Notes: generated by a model from the sequence alone, not told the origin. Shown: positions 33,284 to 42,629, counted from the stretch's first letter. The stretch is 64,000 nt of DNA from Fodinibius salinus (GCF_008124865.1 NZ_VNHY01000002.1:310001-374000); one strand, 5' to 3'. Numbers and translations: made by a program.

Positions 33284-33431
33284 TTTATTGATCTAATGCA
33301 ATAATACGCAAAGGATTTTGAATCTATGTATGATCAAAATTAAGACTAATTTATAGGTTTTAATTCTTCGTAATTTTTCCGAATTTCGTCTGCGCTACTC
33401 TCAAGTAGCGTCTCTCTTGATGAATAGTTAG

Positions 33432-33466
33432 GGCCCTAGCTTTGAACGGCTAGGGCCTGTTTTATT
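33432..33466 (+). terminator. Rho-independent terminator
   Basis: GGCCCTAGC (33432-33440) pairs perfectly with GCTAGGGCC (33449-33457) around eight bases, then TGTTTTATT. Probably ends the MerR/GDCCVxC transcript. Confidence 0.8.
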
Positions 33467-33643
33467 AGGATAGAAAATATTTCTTCAAATACTTGGAGGA
33501 GAAGGATTCGATAATTGAGCCTTTATCATGTACAGCTATTGAATAGAAATGAATATCATTCCCAGTTTTCATATTAGTTGTTACATATGATGTTACGTGA
33601 CCTATCAAAATCAACCTGTATGAATCATAAAGGCATATATCAG

Positions 33644-33690
33644 TTTGGCTTCGGATCAGAAGGTTAGGGGTTCGAATCCTCTCGGGCGTA
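33644..33690 (+). other. 3' fragment of a tRNA-Arg(UCG)-like gene, likely attachment-site remnant
   Basis: The sequence reads as anticodon stem (TTTGG/TCAGA, with wobbles), seven-base loop CTTCGGA with anticodon TCG, variable loop, a T arm (AGGGG TTCGAAT CCTCT) and 3' acceptor strand CGGGCGT plus A. No D arm or 5' acceptor strand is present upstream, so this is not a full tRNA. A 3' tRNA piece of this extent is what integrases leave at island borders. A terminator follows within 10 bases. Confidence 0.75.
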
Positions 33691-33699
33691 CTTTCAAAC

Positions 33700-33736
33700 A
33701 ATGTGCTCGTCATTTTGGGCGGGCACATTTGTATTT
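33700..33736 (+). terminator. Terminator-like hairpin behind the tRNA fragment
   Basis: AATGTGC pairs with GCACATT, extended by wobble pairs through CTCGTC/GGCGGG, followed by TGTATTT. It looks like the tRNA's own terminator carried along with the fragment. Confidence 0.6.
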
Positions 33737-33940
33737 AAATTCCCTCCTCTTAACCTGAAAACAGTATTACTCCTAATAAGATCATATAAAGAGTAATATA
33801 ACCAATGTGGCAATTCTATCGCCCTTTCTATTACCGTCGGCTACAAGACCACTCGTTAGTGGAAACCCCATGCCCGTATTGCTGTATTTTAATCAGTTTT
33901 CTTAAATTGGTGTTATAAATTCAACGCTATTAATTTGTCA

Positions 33941-33968
33941 ATCCATACTTTCTACATATTTGTTTATT
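33941..33968 (+). promoter_or_regulatory. Putative operator of the Czc-linked two-component operon
   Basis: ATCCATACTT TCTACATATT TG recurs 40 bp ahead of this regulator gene and, with few changes, at 36001-36022 ahead of the czcC-like gene. The two copies match at about 19 of 22 positions. As these are the two promoter regions of the cassette, an autoregulatory box of the local regulator is a fair guess. Confidence 0.5.
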
Positions 33969-34007
33969 AACTTGAATCAAAAATATGATACAATAAGCTT
34001 ATAAATT

Positions 34008-34697
34008 ATGCGTGCCCTTATTGTAGAAGACGAACCTTTATTAAATGAAGAGTTAGAAGAACAGCTGCTGGAGGAGCAGTTTAGCGTAGACTGTGCCGAA
34101 ACGCTTCAGGAAGGGGGCGATTTGGTAGCCGGTGATGAATATGATTTAGTACTCCTTGATCTGGGCCTGCCCGACGGCAATGGATTAGAGCTGCTAAAGA
34201 TGATCAAGAAGTACTATGAGGAAACGGTGGTAGTAATCCTAACTGCCCGCGGTGAGGTAGAGGATAAAGTCAAAGGCTTAGAGTTGGGCAGCGATGACTA
34301 CTTGGCTAAACCATTTGCAATGGCTGAATTGCGTGCTCGTATCCACGCTGTACTACGACGACGTTTTAAAATAAATGAAAATGAAATAGAAGCCGGTAAG
34401 CTACTGCTTAATCTTAATCACATGGAAGTCCGTTATGACGGCCAGACGCTTGACCTTACCGAGACGGAATATAAAATTCTGCGCTATCTGCTTTTGAATA
34501 AGAATAAAACAATCACACGTATTGCACTAGCCGAACATATCTGGGGTAGTAAAGTAGATGATCGTTTTTCGCTGGATTTCATTAATTCGCATATGAAAAA
34601 CCTTAGGAAAAAACTTTCAAAAGCCGGAGCCCCAGAACTGATTGAAACGGTTTATGGCGTGGGATATAAATTGGATATCCATGAAGCTCAACAATAA
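34008..34697 (+). CDS. OmpR-family response regulator of the Czc cassette
   Basis: 229 residues: receiver with D51 (LVLLDLGLP), acidic pair near residue 7-9 and conserved Lys (LAKPFAMAEL), then winged helix (LDLTETEYKILRYLLLN ... YGVGYKL). Similar to the PhoP/QseB/CzcR group. It overlaps the kinase gene by 17 bases. Expected to activate the czcCBA-like genes downstream. Confidence 0.92.
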   Translation: MRALIVEDEPLLNEELEEQLLEEQFSVDCAETLQEGGDLVAGDEYDLVLLDLGLPDGNGLELLKMIKKYYEETVVVILTARGEVEDKVKGLELGSDDYLAKPFAMAELRARIHAVLRRRFKINENEIEAGKLLLNLNHMEVRYDGQTLDLTETEYKILRYLLLNKNKTITRIALAEHIWGSKVDDRFSLDFINSHMKNLRKKLSKAGAPELIETVYGVGYKLDIHEAQQ

Positions 34698-36000
34698 AAT
34701 ACTCCTTAGCAATCTAGTACTCTCCGTGATAATTTTCTTGATTACCAGTATTGGCATGTATTACCTGGTGAACGACACGGTGTATGATGAGCTCGACAAT
34801 CATCTGATCCAACACAAGATTGACCTTATGAACCAGGTACAGGGTGATCCTGCAAGCGTGGGGCAAGTCCAAGAATTGGGTGGACTCGGCTCTTATGAGT
34901 GGATTGATATTTATCCCTATGAAGGGGAAGTAAAACTCAATGCGAACAATTTCACCACCTTGGATACGACGCGGAATCCCGATGAGGTAAGCTCGGAGGC
35001 CTATCGGAGGCTAGCTACCACTATATCGGTTAACGATCGTTATTATACTGTAAAAATTTATGAGGAGGTGGCAGCCTGGCAAAACATCAGTATGACGATT
35101 TTGGTTAGCGTGTTAGCCGGCTTGTTAATTTGGATATTATTGCTCTACCTACTTAACCAAATGGTATTCGATCGCATTTTGACCCCCTTTTATGACACCG
35201 TAGATACCCTCGAAACCATTTCCGATCCTACAGACTTTGAGGAAAAGTTTCCCGACTCTACAACATATGAGGTTAAAGTCTTAAACGATGCCTTAAATAC
35301 GATGTTAAACCAAGTACGATCGTCGTTTGAGGACCAGAAAAAGTTTATTCAGAATGCCTCACACGAATTGCTGACGCCCCTATCGATTATCCGTCAAAAG
35401 GCCGAGAAGATTTTGTCCAATGCTGATAATTGCAGTCAACAGACATTACGGGCAGCCAGTGAAATCCAACAGACCACCGTACGACTGAGCCGGCTCAGCA
35501 ATGCTTTGCTACTAATCAGTCGCGTAGAAAATAAGCAGTATGAGCTTGACGAACAGATTGATATCAATGCAGTAAGCAATGAAGTGCTGGAGGAACTCGA
35601 TGACTTTATAAAGTTAAAGAGTATTACTGTTGAGAAAGACTTTGAAAACGACATCACCATACAGGGTAACAAAGAACTAATTCACTCGGCTATCTACAAC
35701 ATTGTACAGAACGCGGTAAAATTTTCACCGGAGAGATCAACAATTCACATCCAGACAAATGCTGGATCGGAGCAGGAAGAGTTAGTTGTTAGTGACCAAG
35801 GACCTGGCATACCGGACGAGCTCAAAAAATCTCTTTTTGACCGCTTTAAAAAGGAACAAGATCACCTTAATAAGTTGGGTAAGAACAACGGAAACGGTCT
35901 GGGATTGTCACTGGTAAAAAGCATTTGTAAGCTTCACGGTTTCGGCTATCGGGCCGAAAACAAAAACGGTTCCGGCGCTAAAATCACCCTCCAATTCTGA
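34681..36000 (+). CDS. Sensor histidine kinase of the Czc cassette
   Basis: 439 residues from ATG 34681: membrane helix (LLSNLVLSVIIFLITSIGMY), a periplasmic sensor of about 100 residues, a second helix (about 138-158), a HAMP-like linker, H228 in ASHELLTPLS, N box (NIVQNAVKF), G1 (DQGPGIPDEL) and G2 (NGLGLSLVKSI). An upstream in-frame ATG (34642) would put the start deep in the regulator gene and lacks support. Likely senses periplasmic Zn, Co, Cd or Ni. Confidence 0.9.
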   Translation: MKLNNKILLSNLVLSVIIFLITSIGMYYLVNDTVYDELDNHLIQHKIDLMNQVQGDPASVGQVQELGGLGSYEWIDIYPYEGEVKLNANNFTTLDTTRNPDEVSSEAYRRLATTISVNDRYYTVKIYEEVAAWQNISMTILVSVLAGLLIWILLLYLLNQMVFDRILTPFYDTVDTLETISDPTDFEEKFPDSTTYEVKVLNDALNTMLNQVRSSFEDQKKFIQNASHELLTPLSIIRQKAEKILSNADNCSQQTLRAASEIQQTTVRLSRLSNALLLISRVENKQYELDEQIDINAVSNEVLEELDDFIKLKSITVEKDFENDITIQGNKELIHSAIYNIVQNAVKFSPERSTIHIQTNAGSEQEELVVSDQGPGIPDELKKSLFDRFKKEQDHLNKLGKNNGNGLGLSLVKSICKLHGFGYRAENKNGSGAKITLQF

Positions 36001-36079
36001 ATCCATATTCTCTACAGATTTGATTTGTACATTTTGACCGTAGACAAATTATGTGCTATCGCATACTAACGGTCAAAAT
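36001..36079 (+). promoter_or_regulatory. czcC-like promoter region: repeat box plus 11-bp inverted repeat
   Basis: Contains the second copy of the ATCCATA..TCTACA box (36001-36022) and a perfect inverted repeat, ATTTTGACCGT (36031-36041) and ACGGTCAAAAT (36069-36079), separated by 27 bases. The right arm ends eight bases before the ATG. It may be an operator pair or an mRNA structure masking the start. Confidence 0.55.
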
Positions 36080-36087
36080 TATTCGAA

Positions 36088-37323
36088 ATGGCTTTTTCCA
36101 TAGTTTTAGCAATCTTGGTCTCATTTCAGCCCACACAATCAGATACGACTAATCTCAATAGTTTGAGTGTTGGCAAGGCCCTTGAAATTGCATATCAGCA
36201 TAATCCCCGTATAAATCAGCTCAAAAACCGGATTGAAGCCCAACGGCAGCAGCAGTCCCTGAGTTTAGGTATCCAAGATCCAGAAGTAACCTATGCCAAA
36301 GAAGGAATTGGCCAAGGTACGTTTGCCGAGCAGCGGTGGGTTGTGTCGCAATCACTGGATTTTCCACTCACCGGCTACTACCGTTCGAAGAGCCAAAAAG
36401 CCAACACACGCTCCATGGAACTGGAACTGCAAGCACTGAAGTTGCAGCTTAAAGCCGACGTAAAATCAGCATATACCAAGCTTGCATATGCCATTGAATC
36501 GAGCCATTTGGCACGTGAGCGGGTAGACCTGTTTAAAAGTCTGCGAGATGCAGCAAAGGCCCGGGCCGATCTGGGAGAATCATCGAAAATTGATGCTATG
36601 CAGGCCAACCTTCAGCTCACGGAGGCGCAAAACAATATGGAAAAGGCTCATCAGGATATCATGGATGCCCGATATAATCTTTTTGAAACCATTGGGCTGG
36701 ATGAAGAACAAACTTATGAAATAGGTTTTCCTGATACACTACACTATGTAGCTGTTGATATCAATCAGAATGAAGTATTGCGGCAGTTGCAACAGCATCC
36801 CCAGCTTCAGCAGATCAGCAAAGATCAGTTGGCAGCATCTTATCAAACAAAGGTAGCCCAAAGTGGGTATTTGCCGGATATCAATCTAAAATACTATCGA
36901 CAGGATTTTGGCAACGGATTTGATTTCAATGGTTTTGAAATAGGTGTTAGCATTCCACTGTGGTTTGGGATTAACCAATCGAATCAAGTTCAACAATCCA
37001 AAGCAAGATACAGTGCCGTAGAATGGCAATATCAGGAAGAACAGCTCTCCCTAAAAAAACAAGCCGAGCAAGCTTGGCACGGCTATGAAACAACGCGGGC
37101 TAACATCAAGCGTTATCGGGAATCCATCCAAGCAAAATCTAAAGAGCTGGTTGATATGACCCAGAAAGGATACCGGATGGGAGAGCTGAATCTGTTGACG
37201 CTTTTGGAGGCCCAACGCACTTATCTGCGGACCCAACAAGCTTATTACGAGACCCTTAGAGATTATTATCTGCGTGTCATTGAGCTAGAAAAGTATATAC
37301 AAAAGGATATCATATTCAAATAA
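36088..37323 (+). CDS. czcC: TolC-family outer-membrane channel of the Czc system
   Basis: 411 residues: short signal-like N-terminus (MAFSIVLAILVSFQP), two TolC repeats (VGKALEIAYQHNPRINQLKN; LRQLQQHPQLQQISKDQL), and GIQDPEVTYAKEGIGQG near residue 65, as in CzcC-type proteins. It is the outer-membrane part of the pump encoded next. The start has no clear ribosome site and a stem may cover it. Confidence 0.88.
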   Translation: MAFSIVLAILVSFQPTQSDTTNLNSLSVGKALEIAYQHNPRINQLKNRIEAQRQQQSLSLGIQDPEVTYAKEGIGQGTFAEQRWVVSQSLDFPLTGYYRSKSQKANTRSMELELQALKLQLKADVKSAYTKLAYAIESSHLARERVDLFKSLRDAAKARADLGESSKIDAMQANLQLTEAQNNMEKAHQDIMDARYNLFETIGLDEEQTYEIGFPDTLHYVAVDINQNEVLRQLQQHPQLQQISKDQLAASYQTKVAQSGYLPDINLKYYRQDFGNGFDFNGFEIGVSIPLWFGINQSNQVQQSKARYSAVEWQYQEEQLSLKKQAEQAWHGYETTRANIKRYRESIQAKSKELVDMTQKGYRMGELNLLTLLEAQRTYLRTQQAYYETLRDYYLRVIELEKYIQKDIIFK

Positions 37324-37342
37324 ACCCATAGTCGAATTTATT

Positions 37343-38569
37343 ATGAACGTTCACTTAACCCGACATCGGTACTCATCATACACTCTCTTGGGCTTGGTCA
37401 TCGGACTGCTTTTGTTTTTGAGCAACTGTGGTTCTGAGACCGCCGAGAAGACTACCCAACCGGACCCCGGAACACCCCCTTCTCTGTCGGACAAACAAAC
37501 CGAACAGCTGGTTCAACTGACTGAGCAACAGGCCAAAGATCTGAACATTCAGCTCTACACGGTCGAGAGTGAAAATATTAGTTTTGATATCAACGCACCC
37601 GGCCAGGTTTATGCGGCCCCGGGACGTATATCAGTAGTAAGTTCCCCCATCAACGGTCGGGTATCAAATATTTACGTGCACGAAGGAGAACGCGTCCAAA
37701 AAGGCGATCCGCTGCTGGAGATCGAAAGTCTCGAATTTGCAAATCTGGTTGGGGACTACCTCGAAGCCACCGCTGAAATTACTTATCAACAACAGCAAGT
37801 AGAACGACTGAAAGTACTTACGGAAGATAAAATAAGTCCGCAGCGTACACTCGAGCGTGCACAAGCCGATCTCCGGCGTGCTAAGACTAAACAGAGTGCT
37901 TCGTTGGCCCGTCTGCGTGCTGTAGGTATTTCCCGGGAGGAAGTTCAAAACTGGGATCCCTTTGCTACTGACCCCAAAGCCGAGCTGACTCTTCGTGCCC
38001 CAATTTCAGGCGTGCTGAACCAACACTTAATTGATCTTGGGGAGGCCGTCAATGCTTACGATAAGCTGCTGGATATTATCGACAACACCGAAGTATTGGT
38101 GCGGGGCTTTGTATCACCGGCTGATGCTCCCTTTGTACGGGAAGGCACTTCGGTAGTGATTACGGAAAAAACCGAGGACGGTACTCCGCAAGGGAAACGC
38201 ATTGAAGGACAGGTTACTTCAGTCAATCCGGCCCTTGACGAAGAGAACCGGTCAATCGTCCTGAACAGTATTGTACCTACCGAAGAAGGCTGGCCCATTG
38301 TGGGACAAAGCGTGCGGATGAAATACGCTGCCCAGCCGTTGGATTCTACTTTTACCATCCCACTCTCGGCCATCCAGTTCGAGGAGCAGGAAGCAGCAGT
38401 CTTTGTTCAGCAGGCCCCTAGAGAATATGTCAAACGAGTAGTACAGATTGAACGAATGACCGAGGATCGTGCAGTTATAGGAGCCGGCCTCAAACCCGGA
38501 GAAAAGATTGCTGTCACGCAGGTATTTAGCTTAAAGGCGCTAGAACGTTTCGAACAATTTGCTGATTAA
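37343..38569 (+). CDS. czcB: RND periplasmic adaptor lipoprotein (CzcB type)
   Basis: 408 residues: lipoprotein signal (LLFLSNC, Cys near residue 30), biotinyl-lipoyl-like domain (VYAAPGRISVVSSPINGRVS, VHEGERVQKGDPLLEIES), helical hairpin and beta-barrel (LRAPISGVLNQHLIDLGEAV). No heavy-metal-binding N-domain and no Met-rich tail, unlike the CusB protein at 26048, matching divalent-cation specificity. Confidence 0.88.
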   Translation: MNVHLTRHRYSSYTLLGLVIGLLLFLSNCGSETAEKTTQPDPGTPPSLSDKQTEQLVQLTEQQAKDLNIQLYTVESENISFDINAPGQVYAAPGRISVVSSPINGRVSNIYVHEGERVQKGDPLLEIESLEFANLVGDYLEATAEITYQQQQVERLKVLTEDKISPQRTLERAQADLRRAKTKQSASLARLRAVGISREEVQNWDPFATDPKAELTLRAPISGVLNQHLIDLGEAVNAYDKLLDIIDNTEVLVRGFVSPADAPFVREGTSVVITEKTEDGTPQGKRIEGQVTSVNPALDEENRSIVLNSIVPTEEGWPIVGQSVRMKYAAQPLDSTFTIPLSAIQFEEQEAAVFVQQAPREYVKRVVQIERMTEDRAVIGAGLKPGEKIAVTQVFSLKALERFEQFAD

Positions 38570-38587
38570 CTTATAGCCATATCAACC

Positions 38588-41500
38588 ATGTTAAAGAGTA
38601 TTATTGACTTTAGTCTCAAACAGAAATTTGTAGCGCTTTCCTTGGTAGTATTGATGGCAGCTGGGGGTGTTTTCTCTCTTTCTAATATCCCCATAAACTC
38701 CCAGCCCGATGTGACTCCAACGCAGGTGCTCGTCATTACCAAGGCCGGACAGTATTCGCCCTATGATGTGGAGCGGCTGGTAAGTTATCCGATCGAAACT
38801 TCAATGAGTGGACTTCCGAATGTGAAGGAGGTACGTTCTATTTCACAATTCGGACTGTCGGCGGTAACAGTTCTGTTCGAAGAGGGAACGGATATCTATT
38901 TTGCCCGACAGCAGGTAAGTCAGCAGGTGCAGAGTATTTCTGAGGAACTACCAGAAGGCGTTTCTACACCCAACTTGGGACCGATATCAACGGCCATGGG
39001 GGAAATTGTGCAGTATGTTGTTCGCGGTGAAAATCGCTCACTTACCGAGCTTCGTACCATTCAGGACTGGCTGATTGCCCCCCAGCTTAAAACAGTGGAT
39101 GGGGTCACTGAAATTAATTCATTCGGCGGCTTTGTTAAGCAGTTCGAAGTGGCCGTCAATCCTGATAAGCTCCGGAACTTTGGGATTGGACTGAAAGACT
39201 TAACTGAGGCCATTAAAAATAATAACAGCGTATCGGGCGGTAACTATCTTGAGCATAACCGGGAGCAGTATATTATTCGCGGTTTCGGACAGATTTCGGA
39301 CACTAAGAATATTGAAAATATTATTGTGAAGCGTACTGAAGATCGTCCGGTCTATGTCAAGGATGTGGCAGAAATTAGTATTGGAAGACAGCTGCGGCAA
39401 GGAGCGGTAACCAAGGATGGAAACGGAGAAGTTGTAACTGGTATAGCTATGATGCTTCGGGGCGCTAACGGACGTGAAGTAATTCAAAAGATGGATAAGA
39501 AGATAGCAGAGGTAAATAAAAGTCTGCCCGAAGGGGTAACTATTAAAAAATTCTATGATCAGTCCGATCTCATCGATCGTACAACTGATACTATCGTCAC
39601 GAACTTAGTAGAAGGTGGCTTTTTTGTAATTGCTGTGCTGCTACTGTTGCTGGGCGAAATTACAGGAGCGATTATTGTAGCTGCAGTAATCCCATTGTCG
39701 ATGCTGTTTGCCTTCATCGGTATGGACCAGCTCGGGCTGGCAGCCAACCTGATGAGTTTGGGTGCCATTGACTTTGGGATGGTTGTAGATGGATCCGTGG
39801 TGATGGTGGAGAATATTGTAGAGAAATTGAACAGTGATAAATCTGATAAGTCAAAACTCGTTATCATCAGGGAGGCGGCTCACGAGGTGGCCCGACCTAT
39901 TTTCTTTGGCGTGTTAATTATTCTAATGGTGTATGTGCCGGTAATGACGTTCTCCGGCATGGAGGGCATTTTGTATCGTCCCATGGCTATTACGGTCGGT
40001 GCGGCGGTTTTTGGATCGCTTATTTTAGCACTTGTATATATACCGGCTATTTCGGCCCTGGTATTCCGTAATGGTGTTAAAACGCGCAAAAATTATGTTA
40101 TTAACTGGCTAAAACCCCGCTACGAAAAATTCCTTGAAAAGAGCCTGGATAAAAAAGCGATAACGATTGGTTCAGCGGTAGTGATTTTTGGAATATCGAT
40201 GGCCCTTATGCCGTTTTTGGGTACGCAGTTTTTACCCGAACTTGATGAAGGTTCCATCCTAATTGAACAGGTGCGCATGCCCTCGGTAACGCTCGATGAA
40301 TCCGTGGATAACGCCAACTGGCTGGCCGGAAAAATAACCAAGAATATTCCTGAGATAAAAACGGTCGTCCCCAAAACGGGACGCTCCGATTTGGCCAACG
40401 ACTGGATGGGGGTTCATCAGACGGATGTCTGGGTGATGTTGCATCCCCGTGATCAATGGCGCGAAGGCATGAGCAAGCAAGACATTATCGATCAGATAAG
40501 GCCCTACTTGGAAACGGAGCCTGGCTTGTCGTACAACTTTACCCAGCCTATTGCCATGCGAGTGGACGAGTTGACCAGCGGGGTGAAGTCCGACATTGCA
40601 GTCAAGGTGTTTGGCGAAGAGCTGGACACGCTGAATGCAGTGGGGCGTCGGATATCCGGCATCTTGAATGAGCTAGAGGGTACGGAAAACTTTCTGTTGG
40701 AGCAAAGTAGTGGACAACCCTACTACAACATTGAAATTGATCGCGAAGCAGTGGCCTCGTATGGACTTAACGTAAATGAGGTTCAGAATGTCATTGAAAC
40801 CGGCATTGGGGGTAGTGAGGCCGGACAGATTTTTGAAGGTCAACGTCGATTTGATATCAATGTCCGACTGCCCGCAAACTTGAGGAGTGATTTCCAAGAC
40901 ATCATGGAGGTGCCACTGCAACTACCAGGCGGCGGTTATATTCCGTTGAAAGAGGTTGCAAATATTTATGCCGAGGAAGGACCACGACAGATTTCGCGGG
41001 AGAACGGCTGGCGGCGTGCTATTCTTGGAATCAACATTTCTGGCATTGATGTAGGAAGTTATGTGGCTAATCTGCGCGAAGCTATCAATAAAAAAGTAGA
41101 TGTGCCGCCCGGCTATTTTCTACAGTATGGAGGTTCATTCGAAGATCAAGAGCGGGCAATGAACCACCTATTGATAGTAGTACCCATTTCGCTGTTGATC
41201 ATTATTGGATTGCTCTACATGATGTTTGGCAAGTTTCGCTTTACTATGCTGATATTCCTAAATCTCCCGCTAGCCCTGTCCGGGGGTATCTTCATACTAT
41301 GGATGCGGGGACTGTATTTGTCTGTGTCGGCCAGTATCGGTTTTGTAGCCTTGTTTGGAGTAGCAGTACTCAATGGGATTGTGCTGGTTGCTCATCTCAA
41401 CGATCTGCGCAAAGAGGGGGAAGATTTAAAAACAGCCGTCATCAAAGGTGCCAGTGATCGATTAAGGCCGGTTCTGATGACAGCCCTGGTGGCCAGTCTT

Positions 41501-41677
41501 GGATTCATACCAATGGCCTTCAACGTGGGGCCCGGTTCAGAAGTCCAGCGGCCACTGGCCTCGGTGGTGATAGGCGGATTAATTACAGCAACATTACTCA
41601 CCTTGCTGGTCTTACCCACTATCTATCACTGGATGGAGAAAGGCAAAGAACTGGTTACCGAAGATGAAGCATTCTAA
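38588..41677 (+). CDS. czcA: Heavy-metal RND efflux pump, CzcA type
   Basis: 1029 residues, twelve membrane helices. The fourth helix reads LMSLGAIDFGMVVDGSVVMVEN; the DFG..DG..EN pattern supplies the two Asp and one Glu of CzcA and marks the divalent (Zn/Co/Cd/Ni) subgroup, differing from the CusA signature at 27530. The Met triad of CusA is absent. It expels divalent cations using the proton gradient. Confidence 0.94.
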   Translation: MLKSIIDFSLKQKFVALSLVVLMAAGGVFSLSNIPINSQPDVTPTQVLVITKAGQYSPYDVERLVSYPIETSMSGLPNVKEVRSISQFGLSAVTVLFEEGTDIYFARQQVSQQVQSISEELPEGVSTPNLGPISTAMGEIVQYVVRGENRSLTELRTIQDWLIAPQLKTVDGVTEINSFGGFVKQFEVAVNPDKLRNFGIGLKDLTEAIKNNNSVSGGNYLEHNREQYIIRGFGQISDTKNIENIIVKRTEDRPVYVKDVAEISIGRQLRQGAVTKDGNGEVVTGIAMMLRGANGREVIQKMDKKIAEVNKSLPEGVTIKKFYDQSDLIDRTTDTIVTNLVEGGFFVIAVLLLLLGEITGAIIVAAVIPLSMLFAFIGMDQLGLAANLMSLGAIDFGMVVDGSVVMVENIVEKLNSDKSDKSKLVIIREAAHEVARPIFFGVLIILMVYVPVMTFSGMEGILYRPMAITVGAAVFGSLILALVYIPAISALVFRNGVKTRKNYVINWLKPRYEKFLEKSLDKKAITIGSAVVIFGISMALMPFLGTQFLPELDEGSILIEQVRMPSVTLDESVDNANWLAGKITKNIPEIKTVVPKTGRSDLANDWMGVHQTDVWVMLHPRDQWREGMSKQDIIDQIRPYLETEPGLSYNFTQPIAMRVDELTSGVKSDIAVKVFGEELDTLNAVGRRISGILNELEGTENFLLEQSSGQPYYNIEIDREAVASYGLNVNEVQNVIETGIGGSEAGQIFEGQRRFDINVRLPANLRSDFQDIMEVPLQLPGGGYIPLKEVANIYAEEGPRQISRENGWRRAILGINISGIDVGSYVANLREAINKKVDVPPGYFLQYGGSFEDQERAMNHLLIVVPISLLIIIGLLYMMFGKFRFTMLIFLNLPLALSGGIFILWMRGLYLSVSASIGFVALFGVAVLNGIVLVAHLNDLRKEGEDLKTAVIKGASDRLRPVLMTALVASLGFIPMAFNVGPGSEVQRPLASVVIGGLITATLLTLLVLPTIYHWMEKGKELVTEDEAF

Positions 41678-41702
41678 CCATAAATAACGAGAGGTATCTG
41701 TC

Positions 41703-42191
41703 ATGAATGACGCATATTTACACTTGGTCATAAATCACTTCCCCATTTTTAGTATGCTCTTTGGCGTACTTATTTTGGGCTGGGGACTGTGGAAAAAGAA
41801 GGATTCAATTCAAAGAATTGCGATGGTATTGTTTGTCCTTGGTGCCATCACCAGCTACATAGCTGTTGAAACAGGAGAAGGAGCCGAAGAAGTTCTGGAA
41901 GAGTACGCGACTTCGATATCCCATGATGCGATCCACGATCATGAGGAGGCAGCAGAAATTGCGATGTGGTTTTCGCTGGTCACAGGTGGACTGTCTCTAG
42001 TAGGTCTGTTTGGGGCGAACTATAATATTCGTTACAAAAATGTACTGATGGGTGTTTTGTTAGTTGCTGCCTTAACTGCAGTAAGTAGCCTGCTATATAC
42101 AGCCTACGAAGGAGGGAAAATTCGTCATCCTGAAGCACATAACACCATTAAAGTTGAAAAGTCAGTTGAAGACTCAGGAACTAGCAGTTGA
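41703..42191 (+). CDS. DUF2231-like four-helix membrane protein
   Basis: 162 residues, four membrane helices. LHLVINHFPIFSMLFGVLIL at the start and the His/Glu-rich loop ISHDAIHDHEEAAEI between helices 2 and 3 match the DUF2231 pattern; the C-terminus is short (no lectin-like domain as at 23022). It follows czcA by 25 bp and ends the cassette. The His-rich loop may bind metal. Confidence 0.78.
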   Translation: MNDAYLHLVINHFPIFSMLFGVLILGWGLWKKKDSIQRIAMVLFVLGAITSYIAVETGEGAEEVLEEYATSISHDAIHDHEEAAEIAMWFSLVTGGLSLVGLFGANYNIRYKNVLMGVLLVAALTAVSSLLYTAYEGGKIRHPEAHNTIKVEKSVEDSGTSS

Positions 42192-42324
42192 TAAGGTGTT
42201 TCACCACAGGTTAACATTATTAAATTTTCAACTTATACCTGCAATTTCTTACAAAAGAGGAGGGAAAAAACACTACATTAAATTTCAAAATATTAGTCTA
42301 TAAACAACCACGTCTCATACTGGT

Positions 42325-42374
42325 CTTGGATCAGAAGACTGAAAATTCTCACAAAACTTTCGGAACCCTCGTAC
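42325..42374 (+). other. Weak, decayed counterpart of the tRNA-Arg fragment
   Basis: CTTGGATCAGAAG matches CTTCGGATCAGAAG of the fragment at 33649 with one base missing. Downstream TTC, TCGG and CGTAC also recur in order, but with insertions. GTCTT/AAGAC would form a five-pair anticodon-like stem. Resemblance may be chance; its position at the far end of the Czc cassette is what makes it notable. Confidence 0.35.
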
Positions 42375-42381
42375 ATATCAA

Positions 42382-42418
42382 ACTCATCAGCTGTTAACAT
42401 TCAGCTGATGAGTTTTTC
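42382..42418 (+). terminator. Strong Rho-independent terminator
   Basis: ACTCATCAGCTG (42382-42393) pairs perfectly with CAGCTGATGAGT (42402-42413) around eight bases, followed by TTTTT. Confidence 0.9.
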
Positions 42419-42629
42419 TATATAGAACCTTCTTACATACCTGCTTAATAAGCCTACAAGTCAACAACAAAAAGACAAAAACCAAAGATTCAATCAGTTG
42501 CCTCCACCAACACTCATTGATTACTTACCGGATGCATCATCCGGGGCTAACTTGTGATAAACTCGTAGTTACATATATTATCAAATAACAGGTAGCTTCA
42601 TCAAGTATAGGATCAAAATATATAATGGC

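Larger units (their letters stand above)
33284..34007 (+). other. Non-coding stretch with hairpins and a tRNA fragment
   Basis: 724 bp with no convincing gene. It contains a 7-bp perfect hairpin (CGCTACT/AGTAGCG, 33393-33410), a terminator, a 3' tRNA piece, a second terminator and the upstream region of the next two-component operon. AT-rich compared with its flanks. Confidence 0.7.
42192..42629 (+). other. Non-coding border with tRNA-like remnant and terminator
   Basis: 438 bp without a gene. It holds the sequence resembling the tRNA fragment (42325-42374), a 12-bp terminator, and a tight hairpin CCGGATG/CATCCGG with a three-base loop (42528-42544). Marks the end of the Czc cassette. Confidence 0.65.

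Noticed and set aside
33465-33728. An 87-codon minus-strand open frame across the tRNA fragment
   Set aside because: Its middle (ERIRTPNLLIRSQ) is simply the reverse translation of the tRNA 3' end, a known source of false genes.
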